Shown in pieces: positions 43,968 to 52,759 of a stretch of DNA of 64,000 nt. The position numbers and the translations under genes were made by a program. This stretch comes from Pirellulales bacterium (GTDB lineage Bacteria; Planctomycetota; Planctomycetia; Pirellulales; Lacipirellulaceae), in the NCBI GenBank assembly GCA_019636345.1, contig JAHBXQ010000002.1, positions 1-64,000 of the forward strand, read 5' to 3'. The notes beneath the pieces were generated by a model. That model was not told the origin of the DNA and searched no databases. It saw only the letters and a program-made list of their open reading frames with translations. How positions within the stretch are numbered: position 1 is the first letter of the stretch; each line of letters begins with the position of its first letter.

Positions 43968-44876
43968 TCAGTCCCCGGTCCGGAACAGCTTCTGCACGAA
44001 CCAGTACAACGCCTGCTTCCACTCCGGCGGGTCGTGCCCGTGCGAGGTCACGTGCCAGACGTGGGGGACGTCGTGCTCGCTGAGATGCGCATGCACGTCC
44101 TGGCTGATGCGGATCAGTCCGTCCTTGTCGCCGCACGACAGCCACAGCAGCTTCAGCTTCTTGGCCGCGGCCGGGTCGGGCAAGAGCTCAGCGGGCTTCT
44201 TCGTGTTCGGCGCCGAGGAGAACCCGCCGACCCAGCCGAACGTGTCGAGGTTCGCCAAGCCGAAGTTGAGCGACTGTCCTCCCCCCATCGACAGCCCGGC
44301 CAGGGCCCGATGCTCGCGGTCGGCGACGACGCCGTACCGCGCCTCGATCGCCGGAATGACGTCGTTCAAGAGATCGCGTTCGAACACGGCGAACGCCCCC
44401 GCCGAGGCGAAGACGTTCCCCTCGGCCCGATCGTTCTTTTGGGCGCGGCCGTTGGGCATCACCACGATCATGGGGACCGCCTTGTCGTCGGCGATCAGAT
44501 TGTCGAGCAACACCTCCGGCTGGGCGAACCGCCGCCACTCGGTCTCGTCGCCGCCGATGCCGTGCAGCAGATAGAGCACGGGATATTTCCGCTCCTTGGC
44601 GTACCCAGGCGGCGTGTAGACCTGCATCTTTCGCACGGCGCCGACCGTTTTCGAGTCGTACTCGATCATCTCGACTTGGCCATGGGGCACGTCGTCGCGC
44701 GGCCTGTCGAACCCGTCCGGCGGCGCCGGGAACGCCGGCACGTCGTCGGCGTTGAGCACGATCGGCCCCCCGAACGGTCTTGGTCGGTTCGCACGCTCCT
44801 GCTCCGGCGGAGCCGCCGGCTGGGCGAACGCAGGTGCGGCCAGAGCGAGAACGAGGACGAGCCAGACACGAAACAT
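43968..44876 (-). CDS. Exported esterase (esterase D/feruloyl-esterase-like)
   Basis: A 302-residue alpha/beta hydrolase of the esterase D (PF00756) type with a signal peptide (about 1-19, MFRVWLVLVLALAAPAFAQ). MQVYTPPGY and YPVLYLLHGIGGDETEW open the fold, GLSMGG carries nucleophile Ser196 and the loop SHGHDPPEW the catalytic His; the Asp is probably in LLWLSCGDKDGL. Such exported enzymes remove ferulate or acetate from plant polysaccharides. The ATG at 44876 was chosen over 31 upstream codons because it begins with the signal peptide. Confidence 0.88.
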   Translation of the reverse strand: MFRVWLVLVLALAAPAFAQPAAPPEQERANRPRPFGGPIVLNADDVPAFPAPPDGFDRPRDDVPHGQVEMIEYDSKTVGAVRKMQVYTPPGYAKERKYPVLYLLHGIGGDETEWRRFAQPEVLLDNLIADDKAVPMIVVMPNGRAQKNDRAEGNVFASAGAFAVFERDLLNDVIPAIEARYGVVADREHRALAGLSMGGGQSLNFGLANLDTFGWVGGFSSAPNTKKPAELLPDPAAAKKLKLLWLSCGDKDGLIRISQDVHAHLSEHDVPHVWHVTSHGHDPPEWKQALYWFVQKLFRTGD

Positions 44877-44998
44877 AGGTGAGTCCTGCGGGCAAGTGAA
44901 GCGAAGAGAGTGCGATTGAGAAGTCGCCCCGCCAAGGGGGCGCCGATGCTCGTGTCCAGAGGCGGCCACTGGCCGCTTTGCAAGACATCATGACCAAG

Positions 44999-45073
44999 TC
45001 GGGGCGACAGGATTCGAACCTGCGACCTACTGCTCCCAAAGCAGTCGCGCTAGCCAGACTGCGCCACGCCCCG
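44999..45073 (-). tRNA. tRNA-Pro (anticodon TGG)
   Basis: On the minus strand the cloverleaf is complete: acceptor CGGGGCG/CGCCCCG, D-arm GCGCAGTCTGGCTAGCGC, anticodon loop TTTGGGA (TGG), T-arm GCAGG-TTCGAAT-CCTGT. The discriminator is A and no CCA is encoded. Confidence 0.95.
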
Positions 45074-45189
45074 CGGGTCGGGCGCCGCGCGGGCGCCCAG
45101 GTGGCGTTATCGTAAACCCCCGCGGGCTCGGCGGCAATCGCCCGCCGGCGGCGGCCAAGCAGCGTCCGTGCGCCAATCATGGAGAAACG

Positions 45190-45242
45190 CCGAGGGACGC
45201 GGATGAATCCGCCTCGATCGGCGTTCCGTCCGCGTCCCTCGG
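45190..45242. repeat. Perfect 14-bp inverted repeat containing dispersed repeat 2
   Basis: CCGAGGGACGCGGA pairs perfectly with TCCGCGTCCCTCGG over a 25-base loop. The loop plus arm includes CTCGATCGGCGTTC-N-TCCGCG, also seen at 40204-40226. It lies after the parB stop and may stop parAB transcription, though the T run is absent. Confidence 0.55.
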
Positions 45243-45280
45243 TTGTTCATTGGTCGGCAAAGAATCGCCTGGGCGCCTCG

Positions 45281-46276
45281 TCAGCCGACCTGCGTTGCGC
45301 CGCCCGCGCTTTGTTGGTTGAGGATCGCCCGCAGGCGGTCGAACTCCTCGTGGCTCGCGAAGTGGATCGTGATCCGACCTTTGCCCTTGGCCGACTGCTT
45401 CAACTCGACCTTTGTCCCCAGGGCGAGCCGCAGTTGTTCCTCGAGGTCGCGAACGTGTTGGCTCGGCTGCACCGGCGCGGGGCGGCTGTTTCCCTCAGAG
45501 TCGACCACGGAGAGCCCGCCGTCGAGATTGCGGATGAGGTCCTGCACCTGCTGCTCGGTCGCGCGGACCGACAGCGACTCCTTGGCGATTCGCAGGGCGA
45601 AGGCGATCTGCTCTCCCTCGTCCCCCAGCGGCAACAGCGCGCGGGCGTGGCCGGCGCTGATGGCGCCTTCGCCGATCATGCGCTTCACTTCGCTCGGCAG
45701 CTCCAGCAGGCGGACCAGGTTGGCCACGGTCGAGCGGTCGATGTTCAGGCGCGAGGCGAGCTCCTCCTGCGTGCACTGGTACTCCTCCAGATAGCGCTGG
45801 AACGAGGTCGCCTTTTCGATCGCGTTGAGATCCTTGCGCTGGATGTTTTCGACGATCGCCAACTCGGCCATCTCGCGATCGGCGACCTGCTTCACTAGGA
45901 TCGGCACGCGCTCCCAGCCAGCCATCTGCGCGGCGCGCAAGCGGCGCTCGCCGGCGATGATTTGATACCGACCGGCGTAGGCCCGCACCACGATCGGCTG
46001 CAGAAAGCCGTGCGTACGGATGCTGTCGCACAGGTCGGCGATCTCGGCTTCGTCGAACTGCGTCCGGGGCTGGTAGGGGTTGCGATCGATCGCCTCGAGC
46101 GGCAGCCACTGCTGGCCGTCGTCGCTGCGGGTGAGATCGCTCGGCGGCGGCGTCGAAGGCGACCCGATCGAATCGATCACGTAGCTCGGCGGGATCGGCT
46201 CGTTCGCCGGCGGCGCCTCGAACGACCGGCCCAACAAAGCCTCCAACCCGCGTCCCAGACGTCGTTGATTAGACAC
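45281..46276 (-). CDS. parB: Chromosome partitioning protein ParB
   Basis: A 331-residue CTP-dependent DNA clamp that loads at parS and organises the origin region. LPLEAIDRNPYQPRTQFDE starts the CTPase domain, with GRYQIIAGERRLRAAQMAG (the GERRxRA motif) and MAELAIVENIQRKDLNAIE; the helix-turn-helix is EELASRLNIDRSTVANLVRLL. The N-terminus has NQRRLGRGLEALLG, the ParA-stimulating peptide. The C-terminal dimerisation part is intact. It starts with GTG inside the parA stop (GTGTCTAA), so the genes are translationally coupled. Confidence 0.96.
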   Translation of the reverse strand: MSNQRRLGRGLEALLGRSFEAPPANEPIPPSYVIDSIGSPSTPPPSDLTRSDDGQQWLPLEAIDRNPYQPRTQFDEAEIADLCDSIRTHGFLQPIVVRAYAGRYQIIAGERRLRAAQMAGWERVPILVKQVADREMAELAIVENIQRKDLNAIEKATSFQRYLEEYQCTQEELASRLNIDRSTVANLVRLLELPSEVKRMIGEGAISAGHARALLPLGDEGEQIAFALRIAKESLSVRATEQQVQDLIRNLDGGLSVVDSEGNSRPAPVQPSQHVRDLEEQLRLALGTKVELKQSAKGKGRITIHFASHEEFDRLRAILNQQSAGGATQVG

Positions 46277-47015
46277 GCTCCAGCACCTCCTGGCACAGTT
46301 CCACGTAGGCTCGCGCGCCCCGCGAACGGGGGGCGTAGTCGATCACCGAGCGTCCGTGACTCGGCGATTCGCTGACGGCCACGTCCCGTGGAATCACAGT
46401 TTGATAGACGATGTCCCCAAAAAAGTCGCGAACGTCGCGATCGACCTCGGCGGTCAGTTCCAGCGCGGGGTCGTGCATGGTGAGAAGGATCCCCCCGAAC
46501 TCTAATCGGCTATTCGTCCGGCCGATCACCTGTCGGATTACCTCGATCATCTGCGTGAGCCCTTCCATGGCGAAGTACTCGCATTGGATCGGCATCAGCA
46601 CCTCGCTGGCGCTGGCGAGCGCGGTGCGGGTGAGCGCCCCGAGCGAGGGGGGGCAGTCGATAAGCACCGCGTCGAACGACCCCAGGCTGCCCGCCAGATG
46701 GGTCGCCAGCATCAGGCTGCGCGAGTCGCTCGAGTTGGCCAGCGCATCGACGTCCTCGAAGCTGCGGGCCCCCGGCAAGAGCCACAGGTTGGGCTGATAG
46801 GTCTCGACGAACGATTCCCGCAGCGGGCGCGATTCGACAAGCGCGTGTCGCGGCGTCGGTTGCTGACCTAGCCCCGTGGTCGCATTGCACTGCGGGTCGA
46901 GATCCACAAGCAGGGTCTTGCGTCCCGCGATGGCGACGGCGCACGCCAAGTTGAGCGCGGTCGTCGTCTTGCCGACCCCCCCCTTCTGATTGGCGACGCA
47001 AATGACGCGGGGCAT
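46269..47015 (-). CDS. parA: Chromosome partitioning ATPase ParA
   Basis: A 248-residue Walker-type ATPase that moves ParB-parS complexes. ICVANQKGGVGKTTTALNLA is the deviant Walker A, LLVDLDPQCNATTGLG Walker A', and VLIDCPPSLG Walker B. Length is the usual 250-270 residues. The ATG at 47015 was chosen because the family begins a few residues before the P-loop; the frame upstream is low-complexity. Its stop overlaps the parB start by eight bases. Three parS-like sites lie 195-310 bases upstream of its start codon. Confidence 0.95.
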   Translation of the reverse strand: MPRVICVANQKGGVGKTTTALNLACAVAIAGRKTLLVDLDPQCNATTGLGQQPTPRHALVESRPLRESFVETYQPNLWLLPGARSFEDVDALANSSDSRSLMLATHLAGSLGSFDAVLIDCPPSLGALTRTALASASEVLMPIQCEYFAMEGLTQMIEVIRQVIGRTNSRLEFGGILLTMHDPALELTAEVDRDVRDFFGDIVYQTVIPRDVAVSESPSHGRSVIDYAPRSRGARAYVELCQEVLERV

Positions 47016-47209
47016 GGGGGAGGCGTAGTAGGAGGAGGGGAGGCGTGGGCTGCGGGGTGCGCGACTCCGAGCGCCGACGCGTCTCGGCTCGGAGGAGCCC
47101 AAGATCGACATGCAGTCTCTTCCGAGCCGGTGAGCGTCAGCTCCCGGAGCGGCGGGGATTGTAGGATTCCCCCCGCCCCCACCCAACGGCAGTTGCGCCG
47201 CGAGCGAGC

Positions 47210-47225
47210 CGTTCCACGTGGAACA
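47210..47225. promoter_or_regulatory. parS-like ParB-binding site 1
   Basis: CGTTCCACGTGGAACA matches the widely conserved parS 16-mer TGTTnCACGTGnAACA at all but the first base. It contains a perfect 14-base palindrome. Confidence 0.85.
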
Positions 47226-47250
47226 AACTGCCGAGACTTCCCCTGCGTCG

Positions 47251-47266
47251 TGTTTCACGTGGAACG
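47251..47266. promoter_or_regulatory. parS-like ParB-binding site 2
   Basis: TGTTTCACGTGGAACG matches the parS 16-mer at all positions but the last, and lies 41 bases from site 1. Confidence 0.85.
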
Positions 47267-47309
47267 CTTAAGCTGCGCCTGCCGCGCCGGAGACGCAGTT
47301 TACCCAATG

Positions 47310-47325
47310 CGTTTCACGGGAAACA
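47310..47325. promoter_or_regulatory. Degenerate parS-like site 3
   Basis: CGTTTCACGGGAAACA differs from the parS consensus at the first base and in the central CACGTG (CACGGG). It lies 59 bases beyond site 2 and may be a weak or decaying site. Confidence 0.55.
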
Positions 47326-47419
47326 TGCGATGGGGGCTGGAACGGCGAGGGAGGATTTCCCAAGGCGCGCCGCGGGCGGGGGCGCCGCAGCTCGCCTCCT
47401 CGATCCTGCCGGTGCAGGA

Positions 47420-48781
47420 TCACTCGATCGGGTTGAGCACCAAGCCGCTGAGGAGCTTGGGGTAGAAGTAGGTGCTCTTGGCCGGCATCCGTTCGCCGGC
47501 GTTGGAGATCGCGCGGATGTGGTCGACGGTGGCAGGCATCACCAGGGCGGCCAAGTTGAATCGACCTCCGCTCCCCTCCTGGCCAGTAAGATCGCGCCCC
47601 GCCGAGTCCCCCTCGCGGAGACTTGCCGGCGCCTCGGCCAGCGCCCGCAGGTACTTGGGCGCCGGCAGATTCGGAAGGTCCAACAGCGTGTCCACGACCA
47701 AGCGGTGGAGCAGACTCACCCCCAGACCCTGCCAGTCGGCGCAGTGGTCGGTCGAGATCTCGGCCATCTTCGCCAGCCCGGCGGGAGTGATTCGGGCCAG
47801 GGTCCAGGCGTCGTCCTCGGCCGTGTAGAACCCAAAGGTCCCCTGCTGGCCCTCGGTCTCGATTTCCTCCCACAGCGTGAGCGCCCGGTCGGGGCAGTGT
47901 CCGGCGGGTTCGGTCGTGAAGCAGTTCCCGAGCTTCGCGGTCAGTTCGCCCGCCGTGAGGGCCGGCACGCCGCGGAACAACCGGTGCGTCGGCAGCACCA
48001 ACATCCCGGGATCGCTCATGGATACGCACATCATCAGGACGAAGTTCGCCGGATGCTCGCCGTCGAACGGCTTGCCTGCGGCGGCGTACTCTGCGGCGAC
48101 GTGGTCGCGCAGGTTGAGCGCCGTCTCGTAGCGATGGTGCCCGTCGGCGATGTAAACCGGCCGCCCCCCCATCGCCTTAGTGACCTGGGTGATGACGCTT
48201 ACGTCGCTCACCGGCCAAATGCGGTGGACGACCCCCAGGTGGTCGGTCGCCTCGAGCGGGGTGACGCCGATGATCGCCGCTTCGAGGATACTTTGCGCTT
48301 CGTTCGCGTCGTCGGGGTACAGGCCGAAGATTTGGCTGAGGTTCGCCCGGCAGGCGTTCCATAGATTGAACCGGTCGGCCTTGGCGCCTCCGTGGGTCTC
48401 TTCGTGGGGATGGATGTTCCCCTCGCCGAACTTCTCGAGCCGCACGCGGGCCATGAAGCCGCGGCGGGTGAAGGTCTGGCCTCCCTCGTCGAACGTCTGG
48501 TGATAGACGTAGATCGCCGGCGCCCCCTCGGTGAACAGCACCCCCTCGCGCTGCCACTGCTTGAGAAACCTAGCGGCGCGGGTGTAGCGGTTGCTCGACT
48601 CGTCGTCCCCCGGCTCGTCCCGGTTGAGGATCAGCCGCACGACCCCCGCGGGGTGTTTCTTGTACAACTCCTCTTGGAGCGCGGGGTCGATGACGTCGTA
48701 CGGCGGCGCGATGACGTCCGACAGCGAACCGACGTGACCAAGGTCGTAACGGATACCGCGAAAGGCGACGATGTCGGGCAT
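47420..48781 (-). CDS. DUF1015-family protein
   Basis: A 453-residue protein of the DUF1015 family, which includes the ParB/sulfiredoxin-fold SbnI/SerK-type kinases; whether this member phosphorylates free serine is unknown. FRGIRYDLGHVGSLSDVIAPPYDVI is the typical start, with NLSQIFGLYPD, YIADGHHRYETAL (signature H-H-R) and FVLMMCVSMSDPGMLVLPTHR further on. The ATG at 48781 was chosen at the family's usual beginning. Running on the same strand as parAB, but separated by the parS region. Its neighbour ahcY has its own terminator. Confidence 0.88.
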   Translation of the reverse strand: MPDIVAFRGIRYDLGHVGSLSDVIAPPYDVIDPALQEELYKKHPAGVVRLILNRDEPGDDESSNRYTRAARFLKQWQREGVLFTEGAPAIYVYHQTFDEGGQTFTRRGFMARVRLEKFGEGNIHPHEETHGGAKADRFNLWNACRANLSQIFGLYPDDANEAQSILEAAIIGVTPLEATDHLGVVHRIWPVSDVSVITQVTKAMGGRPVYIADGHHRYETALNLRDHVAAEYAAAGKPFDGEHPANFVLMMCVSMSDPGMLVLPTHRLFRGVPALTAGELTAKLGNCFTTEPAGHCPDRALTLWEEIETEGQQGTFGFYTAEDDAWTLARITPAGLAKMAEISTDHCADWQGLGVSLLHRLVVDTLLDLPNLPAPKYLRALAEAPASLREGDSAGRDLTGQEGSGGRFNLAALVMPATVDHIRAISNAGERMPAKSTYFYPKLLSGLVLNPIE

Positions 48782-48977
48782 GGGGGGCGGAGAGGTAAGA
48801 AGTCGGAGGGACCGTGGTTCAAGACCGGGGCCCACGCCCCGAACTCACATCGCTTGTGCAGCTTGACGCCCGTCGCGAACCGAGGGCGCCACGAAGCGAG
48901 CAAGACCGGATAGTCTAAGCGAGACGCCCTCCGCCTTGAATCCCCTGAATGCGACGACGCGACCTCTCCGCAGGCGC

Positions 48978-49014
48978 AAAAAAAAACAGCCGCCGGCGCT
49001 AGGCGCAGGCGGCT
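48978..49014 (-). terminator. Rho-independent terminator of ahcY
   Basis: On the minus strand CAGCCGCC pairs with GGCGGCTG and is followed by nine T. It lies 74 bases after the ahcY stop. Confidence 0.88.
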
Positions 49015-49087
49015 GGATTGGACGTTGCGGTTGACAATCCCGCCGATTACGACCGGGGGATCGCGTCACTCGGCCGGAACGCGCCAA

Positions 49088-50461
49088 TCAATACCGGTAG
49101 TAGTCCGGCTTGAACGGCCCCTCGGCGGGGATGCCGAGGTAGTCGGCCTGCTTCGGGGTGAGCTTGGTGAGCTTGACCCCTAGTTTGCCGAGGTGAAGCC
49201 GGGCGACCTCTTCGTCGAGCACCTTGGGCAGGACGTGGACCCCCAGCGGGTACTCCTCGGGGTGTTGCCACAGGGCCAGTTGGGCGAGCACCTGGTTGGT
49301 GAAGCTCGCGCTCATGACGAACGACGGGTGGCCGGTCGCGCAGCCGAGGTTCACCAGCCGCCCTTCGGCCAACACCAGGATCGACCGGCCGCTGTCCTTG
49401 AAGGTGTACTTGTCGACCGCCCCGACCTCGGCCGGCTTGATCCGATCTTTGGTCGCGCGGCCCGCCTTCACCTCGCCGTTGATCCAGGCCATGTCGATCT
49501 CCAGGTCGAAGTGGCCGATGTTGCAGACGATCGCGTCGTTCTTCATCTGCTTGATGTGCTCGCCGGTGATGATGTCGCGGCAGCCGGTCGTGGTGACGAA
49601 GAGATCGCCCTGCGAGGCGGCCTCCTCCATGGTGGTCACTTCGTACCCTTCCATGGCGGCTTGCAGGGCGTTGATCGGATCGATCTCGGTGACGAGCACC
49701 CGAGCGCCGAGGGCCTTCATCGAGTGGGCCGAGCCCTTGCCCACGTCGCCGTAACCGGCGACGACGACCACCTTGCCGGCGATCATCACGTCGGTCGCCC
49801 GCTTGATGCCGTCGGCCAGCGATTCGCGGCAGCCGTAGAGGTTGTCGAACTTGCTCTTCGTGCACGAGTCGTTGACGTTGATCGCGGGGACTTTCAACTC
49901 GCCGCGCTCATGCATTTGGTAGAGCCGGTGGACCCCCGTGGTCGTCTCTTCCGACAGGCCCTTGATGTTCTCCAACAACTCGGGGTACTTGTTGTGGACC
50001 ATGGCGGTCAGATCGCCGCCGTCGTCGAGGATCATGTTGAGCGGCTCGCCGCCGGGGAAGAACAGCGTCTGCTCGATGCACCAGTCGAACTCTTGCTCGG
50101 TCATCCCCTTCCAGGCGTAGACCGGAATCCCCGCCTTGGCGATCGCGCAGGCGGCGTGATCCTGGGTGCTGAAGATGTTGCAGCTGCTCCAGGTCACCTC
50201 GGCGCCAAGCTCGGCAAGGGTCTCGATCAACACGGCGGTCTGGATCGTCATGTGGAGACAGCCGGCGACCCGCGCGCCGGCGAGCGGCTTCGAGGCGCCG
50301 TATTTCTTGCGCAGGGCCATCAGGCCCGGCATTTCGTTCTCGGCAAGCTCGATCTCTTGCCGGCCCCACTTGGCGAGCTTCTCGAACTGCTCGGGACTGC
50401 AATCGAGGACCTTGTACGGCAGGCGTTCGGTTTCAACTTGAGCCACGGCGGCACGCTCCAT
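49088..50461 (-). CDS. ahcY: Adenosylhomocysteinase
   Basis: Hydrolyses S-adenosylhomocysteine, the product of all AdoMet-dependent methyl transfers, to homocysteine and adenosine, in the cytoplasm. The 457-residue protein shows [49 protein letters not shown], the NAD-binding [14 protein letters not shown] and the C-terminal KPDYYRY, all typical. The start at 50461 was preferred; two in-frame ATGs lie 8 and 19 codons upstream. It is a single-gene unit with its own terminator. Several AdoMet-dependent methyltransferases are encoded in the next operon upstream. Confidence 0.96.
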   Translation of the reverse strand: MERAAVAQVETERLPYKVLDCSPEQFEKLAKWGRQEIELAENEMPGLMALRKKYGASKPLAGARVAGCLHMTIQTAVLIETLAELGAEVTWSSCNIFSTQDHAACAIAKAGIPVYAWKGMTEQEFDWCIEQTLFFPGGEPLNMILDDGGDLTAMVHNKYPELLENIKGLSEETTTGVHRLYQMHERGELKVPAINVNDSCTKSKFDNLYGCRESLADGIKRATDVMIAGKVVVVAGYGDVGKGSAHSMKALGARVLVTEIDPINALQAAMEGYEVTTMEEAASQGDLFVTTTGCRDIITGEHIKQMKNDAIVCNIGHFDLEIDMAWINGEVKAGRATKDRIKPAEVGAVDKYTFKDSGRSILVLAEGRLVNLGCATGHPSFVMSASFTNQVLAQLALWQHPEEYPLGVHVLPKVLDEEVARLHLGKLGVKLTKLTPKQADYLGIPAEGPFKPDYYRY

Positions 50462-50797
50462 CAAACGAAGGAAGGGAAATGACATTCGCCCGAAGCGGGT
50501 CGCGAGGAGGCGCCGCACGAGCGATTAGTGAACATGCGTTTAGTCGTGAGCGACGGCAAGCGAACGGCGGAGGCGCCGATCAAAGAGGTGCGGGGCATCC
50601 CTCCCCGTCGAAGCGAGGGGAGCGCCGCAGCCTTGCCGCCATGGTAGGACTCCAACCGGGCGACGGTCAGCAAGCGTCACGACTCGTACAGTTTATCCGG
50701 CCGGCCCGACCTGTGGCAAGCCGCCGACACGAGACGAACCGGAGACGGCGGCTTCGGGTTCACCCAGTTGGCGTCGTATTTTCCCCGGCTGGGGGCG
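50462..50797. other. Intergenic region before ahcY, nothing assigned
   Basis: About 340 bases between ahcY and the exported-protein gene. I looked for a SAH riboswitch on the minus strand and did not recognise one. No gene was seen. Confidence 0.3.
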
Positions 50798-51469
50798 TTA
50801 CTCGACCAGCGTCGCGGCGGCGTCGGGCGTCAACCTCGGGACCTCCTGGAGAGCGGGGATGAGGACGGGAGCTGCCTGGCCCGGCCAACCTTGTCCCATA
50901 CCCGTTCCGGAGGGGAACGTGCGACCGACTGCCGGCGCCGGCCGCAATTGGGGATCGGCTCCCGCCAGCCCCCGGGCGTCCAGCCGCAATCGCGTGGCGA
51001 GCTCGCGCGCCTGATCGGCCTGGGCGTACAGGCCGAGATCTTCCATCCGCGCGGCGGACTCGTCGGTACGGCGGGCCGCATCGCGGAGGACGCGAACATG
51101 TTGCAGATCGTGACGTGCAAGTGGCGCCGGTGCGGGAGGTCGTTCGGCAGCGGACGCATCGCGACGGGTCGTCGGTCGCGGGGTCGCGGGGGGCGGGTCG
51201 AGAGGCATCACCTGATCCACCAACGGTCCGCCGAGTTGCCGCTGCACTTTCATCAGCAACTCGGCCTCGGCGGGGGCGAGCTTCCGCCATGCCTCCTGCA
51301 CCTCGGGTTCGGTCGCGCTCGGCTCATACGGCGAGACGGGCGCCGGCTCGATGGCCGTTCGCGGCAGAGTCGGATTGACGGTCGGTTGGTCGCCCCGAGC
51401 CGTCCCCGCGGCCAGACAAGCGGCGATCGCGAGCGACGCCCAGCGATCAGAGAACAACGGCACCGGCAT
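50798..51469 (-). CDS. Exported protein of unknown function
   Basis: A 223-residue protein with a signal-like N-terminus (about 4-26, ending GTARG). The mature part is Pro/Ala-rich and partly disordered, with one helical stretch EVQEAWRKLAPAEAELLMKV and another with AARMEDLGLYAQADQARELA (about 140-165). I recognise no family. The start was placed at 51469, 18 codons into the longer frame, to begin with the signal sequence. It is the last minus-strand gene before the lipid operon and may be read from it. Confidence 0.55.
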   Translation of the reverse strand: MPVPLFSDRWASLAIAACLAAGTARGDQPTVNPTLPRTAIEPAPVSPYEPSATEPEVQEAWRKLAPAEAELLMKVQRQLGGPLVDQVMPLDPPPATPRPTTRRDASAAERPPAPAPLARHDLQHVRVLRDAARRTDESAARMEDLGLYAQADQARELATRLRLDARGLAGADPQLRPAPAVGRTFPSGTGMGQGWPGQAAPVLIPALQEVPRLTPDAAATLVE

Positions 51470-51615
51470 GACGACGCTCCGCGGGATGACGAATCTGGCG
51501 AGCGGGCGCGAAATCGCGACCAACGTCCCGCCAGTTTACGCGATTCTGCCGCAGAGGACCACCGCGGGCTAGCGCGTTGTCCGCCCGAAACTTAGCCTGT
51601 GCCAAAGCGCTCGTG

Positions 51616-52698
51616 CTAGCTGCGAGCCGACTTCGCCAGCAAGTGGTGCGTCACCAGCCACTCGCGCCCCGCGTCCCAGGCGAACAGTTCCTCGCACGCC
51701 ATGACGAACATCCGCCAGCGTTGCCGCTGTCGCTGCGCCGCGGCGCGGGACATGTCCTTTGTGAAACGTGAAACGACGTCGTCGCGCCGCTCGTCGAGAT
51801 TCTCCAGCCATGCTCGGCAGGTGCGAGCGTAGTGCGTGCCGGGGACGTCCCACCGCTGGAGCAACTCAAACGGCCCCGCGACGTGCTCGAACAAGTCGGC
51901 CGGCGGCATCGCCCCGCCGGTAAAAAAGTGGCGGGCCATCCAATCGCTCGTCCCGGCATCGACGAACCGGTAGAACAACTCGCGATGGCAGAAGATATGG
52001 ACCAGCAGCCGCCCGTCGTCAGCCAACAGCGGGCCGATTCCGCAAAGCAGTGCATCGACGTTCCGCAGGTGCTCGAACATCTCGACCGAGACGATTCGAT
52101 CGAATTGCCCCAGAGTGTGCCAAAGAGTCCGGGAGTCCGAGGCTCCGCCGAGGCGTTTAGGTTCAGGGCGACACAGGTCGGCGACGTTGCCGACGTGATG
52201 GACGAGGTTTGACAGTCCCCGATCCCGGGCCTGTTGCAGGACGAACTCGTGCTGCGTGCGGCTGTTCGAGACGGCGACGATCTCGGCGCCGGGGTACTGC
52301 TCGGCGAGCCACAGCGACAGCGACCCCCAGCCGCACCCCAGGTCCAGGATCCGCTGCCCGTCGGCAAGTTCCGCGCGGCGAGACGTGAGGGCGAGCATTG
52401 CCTCCTCGGCCGCAGCGAGGTTGGCCGTCCCGGGTTCCCACAGGCAGCCGCTGTATTTCAGCCGCGGGCCGAGCATGTGCTGAAACAGCTCGGTCGGCGC
52501 CTCGTAGTGCTGTGCCCGTGCGGCGTCGGTCGCCTCGGCGATCGGCCCTGCGGCAAATTGCTCGCGGAGTCGGACGAGCCGGTCGCTGCTCGCGGCATGG
52601 AGCCGCTCGGTCCGCAACCGCTCGGCCAGCAGCCGACGAATTCCCGTCCTTACGGCTCGATCGGGAACCACGCGTCGTTCGGCAAGTTCAATCAACAT
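51616..52698 (-). CDS. Coclaurine-N-methyltransferase-like / CFA-synthase-family enzyme
   Basis: A 360-residue AdoMet-dependent methyltransferase. The AdoMet site is ILDLGCGWGSLSLWLAEQYP, the family opening ALMLGPRLKYSGCLW-like (HMLGPRLKYSGCLWEPGTAN), and the segments VSVEMFEHLRN, SDWMARHFFTGGAMPPADLF and the end MACEELFAWDAGREWLVTH match plant coclaurine N-methyltransferases and their bacterial relatives rather than standard CFA synthases. The bacterial relatives have mostly unknown substrates. It is the last gene of the lipid operon, 61 bases after the DUF1295 gene, so a lipid substrate is likely by context. Confidence 0.87.
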   Translation of the reverse strand: MLIELAERRVVPDRAVRTGIRRLLAERLRTERLHAASSDRLVRLREQFAAGPIAEATDAARAQHYEAPTELFQHMLGPRLKYSGCLWEPGTANLAAAEEAMLALTSRRAELADGQRILDLGCGWGSLSLWLAEQYPGAEIVAVSNSRTQHEFVLQQARDRGLSNLVHHVGNVADLCRPEPKRLGGASDSRTLWHTLGQFDRIVSVEMFEHLRNVDALLCGIGPLLADDGRLLVHIFCHRELFYRFVDAGTSDWMARHFFTGGAMPPADLFEHVAGPFELLQRWDVPGTHYARTCRAWLENLDERRDDVVSRFTKDMSRAAAQRQRQRWRMFVMACEELFAWDAGREWLVTHHLLAKSARS

Positions 52699-52759
52699 AG
52701 GAACGGTCCTGAGATCGGGGCGACGCGAACGAGCCAGACAATGCGTTTGGGGAACCGAT

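Noticed and set aside
46269-46276. Frameshift between parA and parB
   Set aside because: The GTGTCTAA overlap is a normal stop/start coupling; both proteins are full length.
50462-50797. SAH riboswitch before ahcY
   Set aside because: I looked for the conserved riboswitch core on the minus strand and did not find it.
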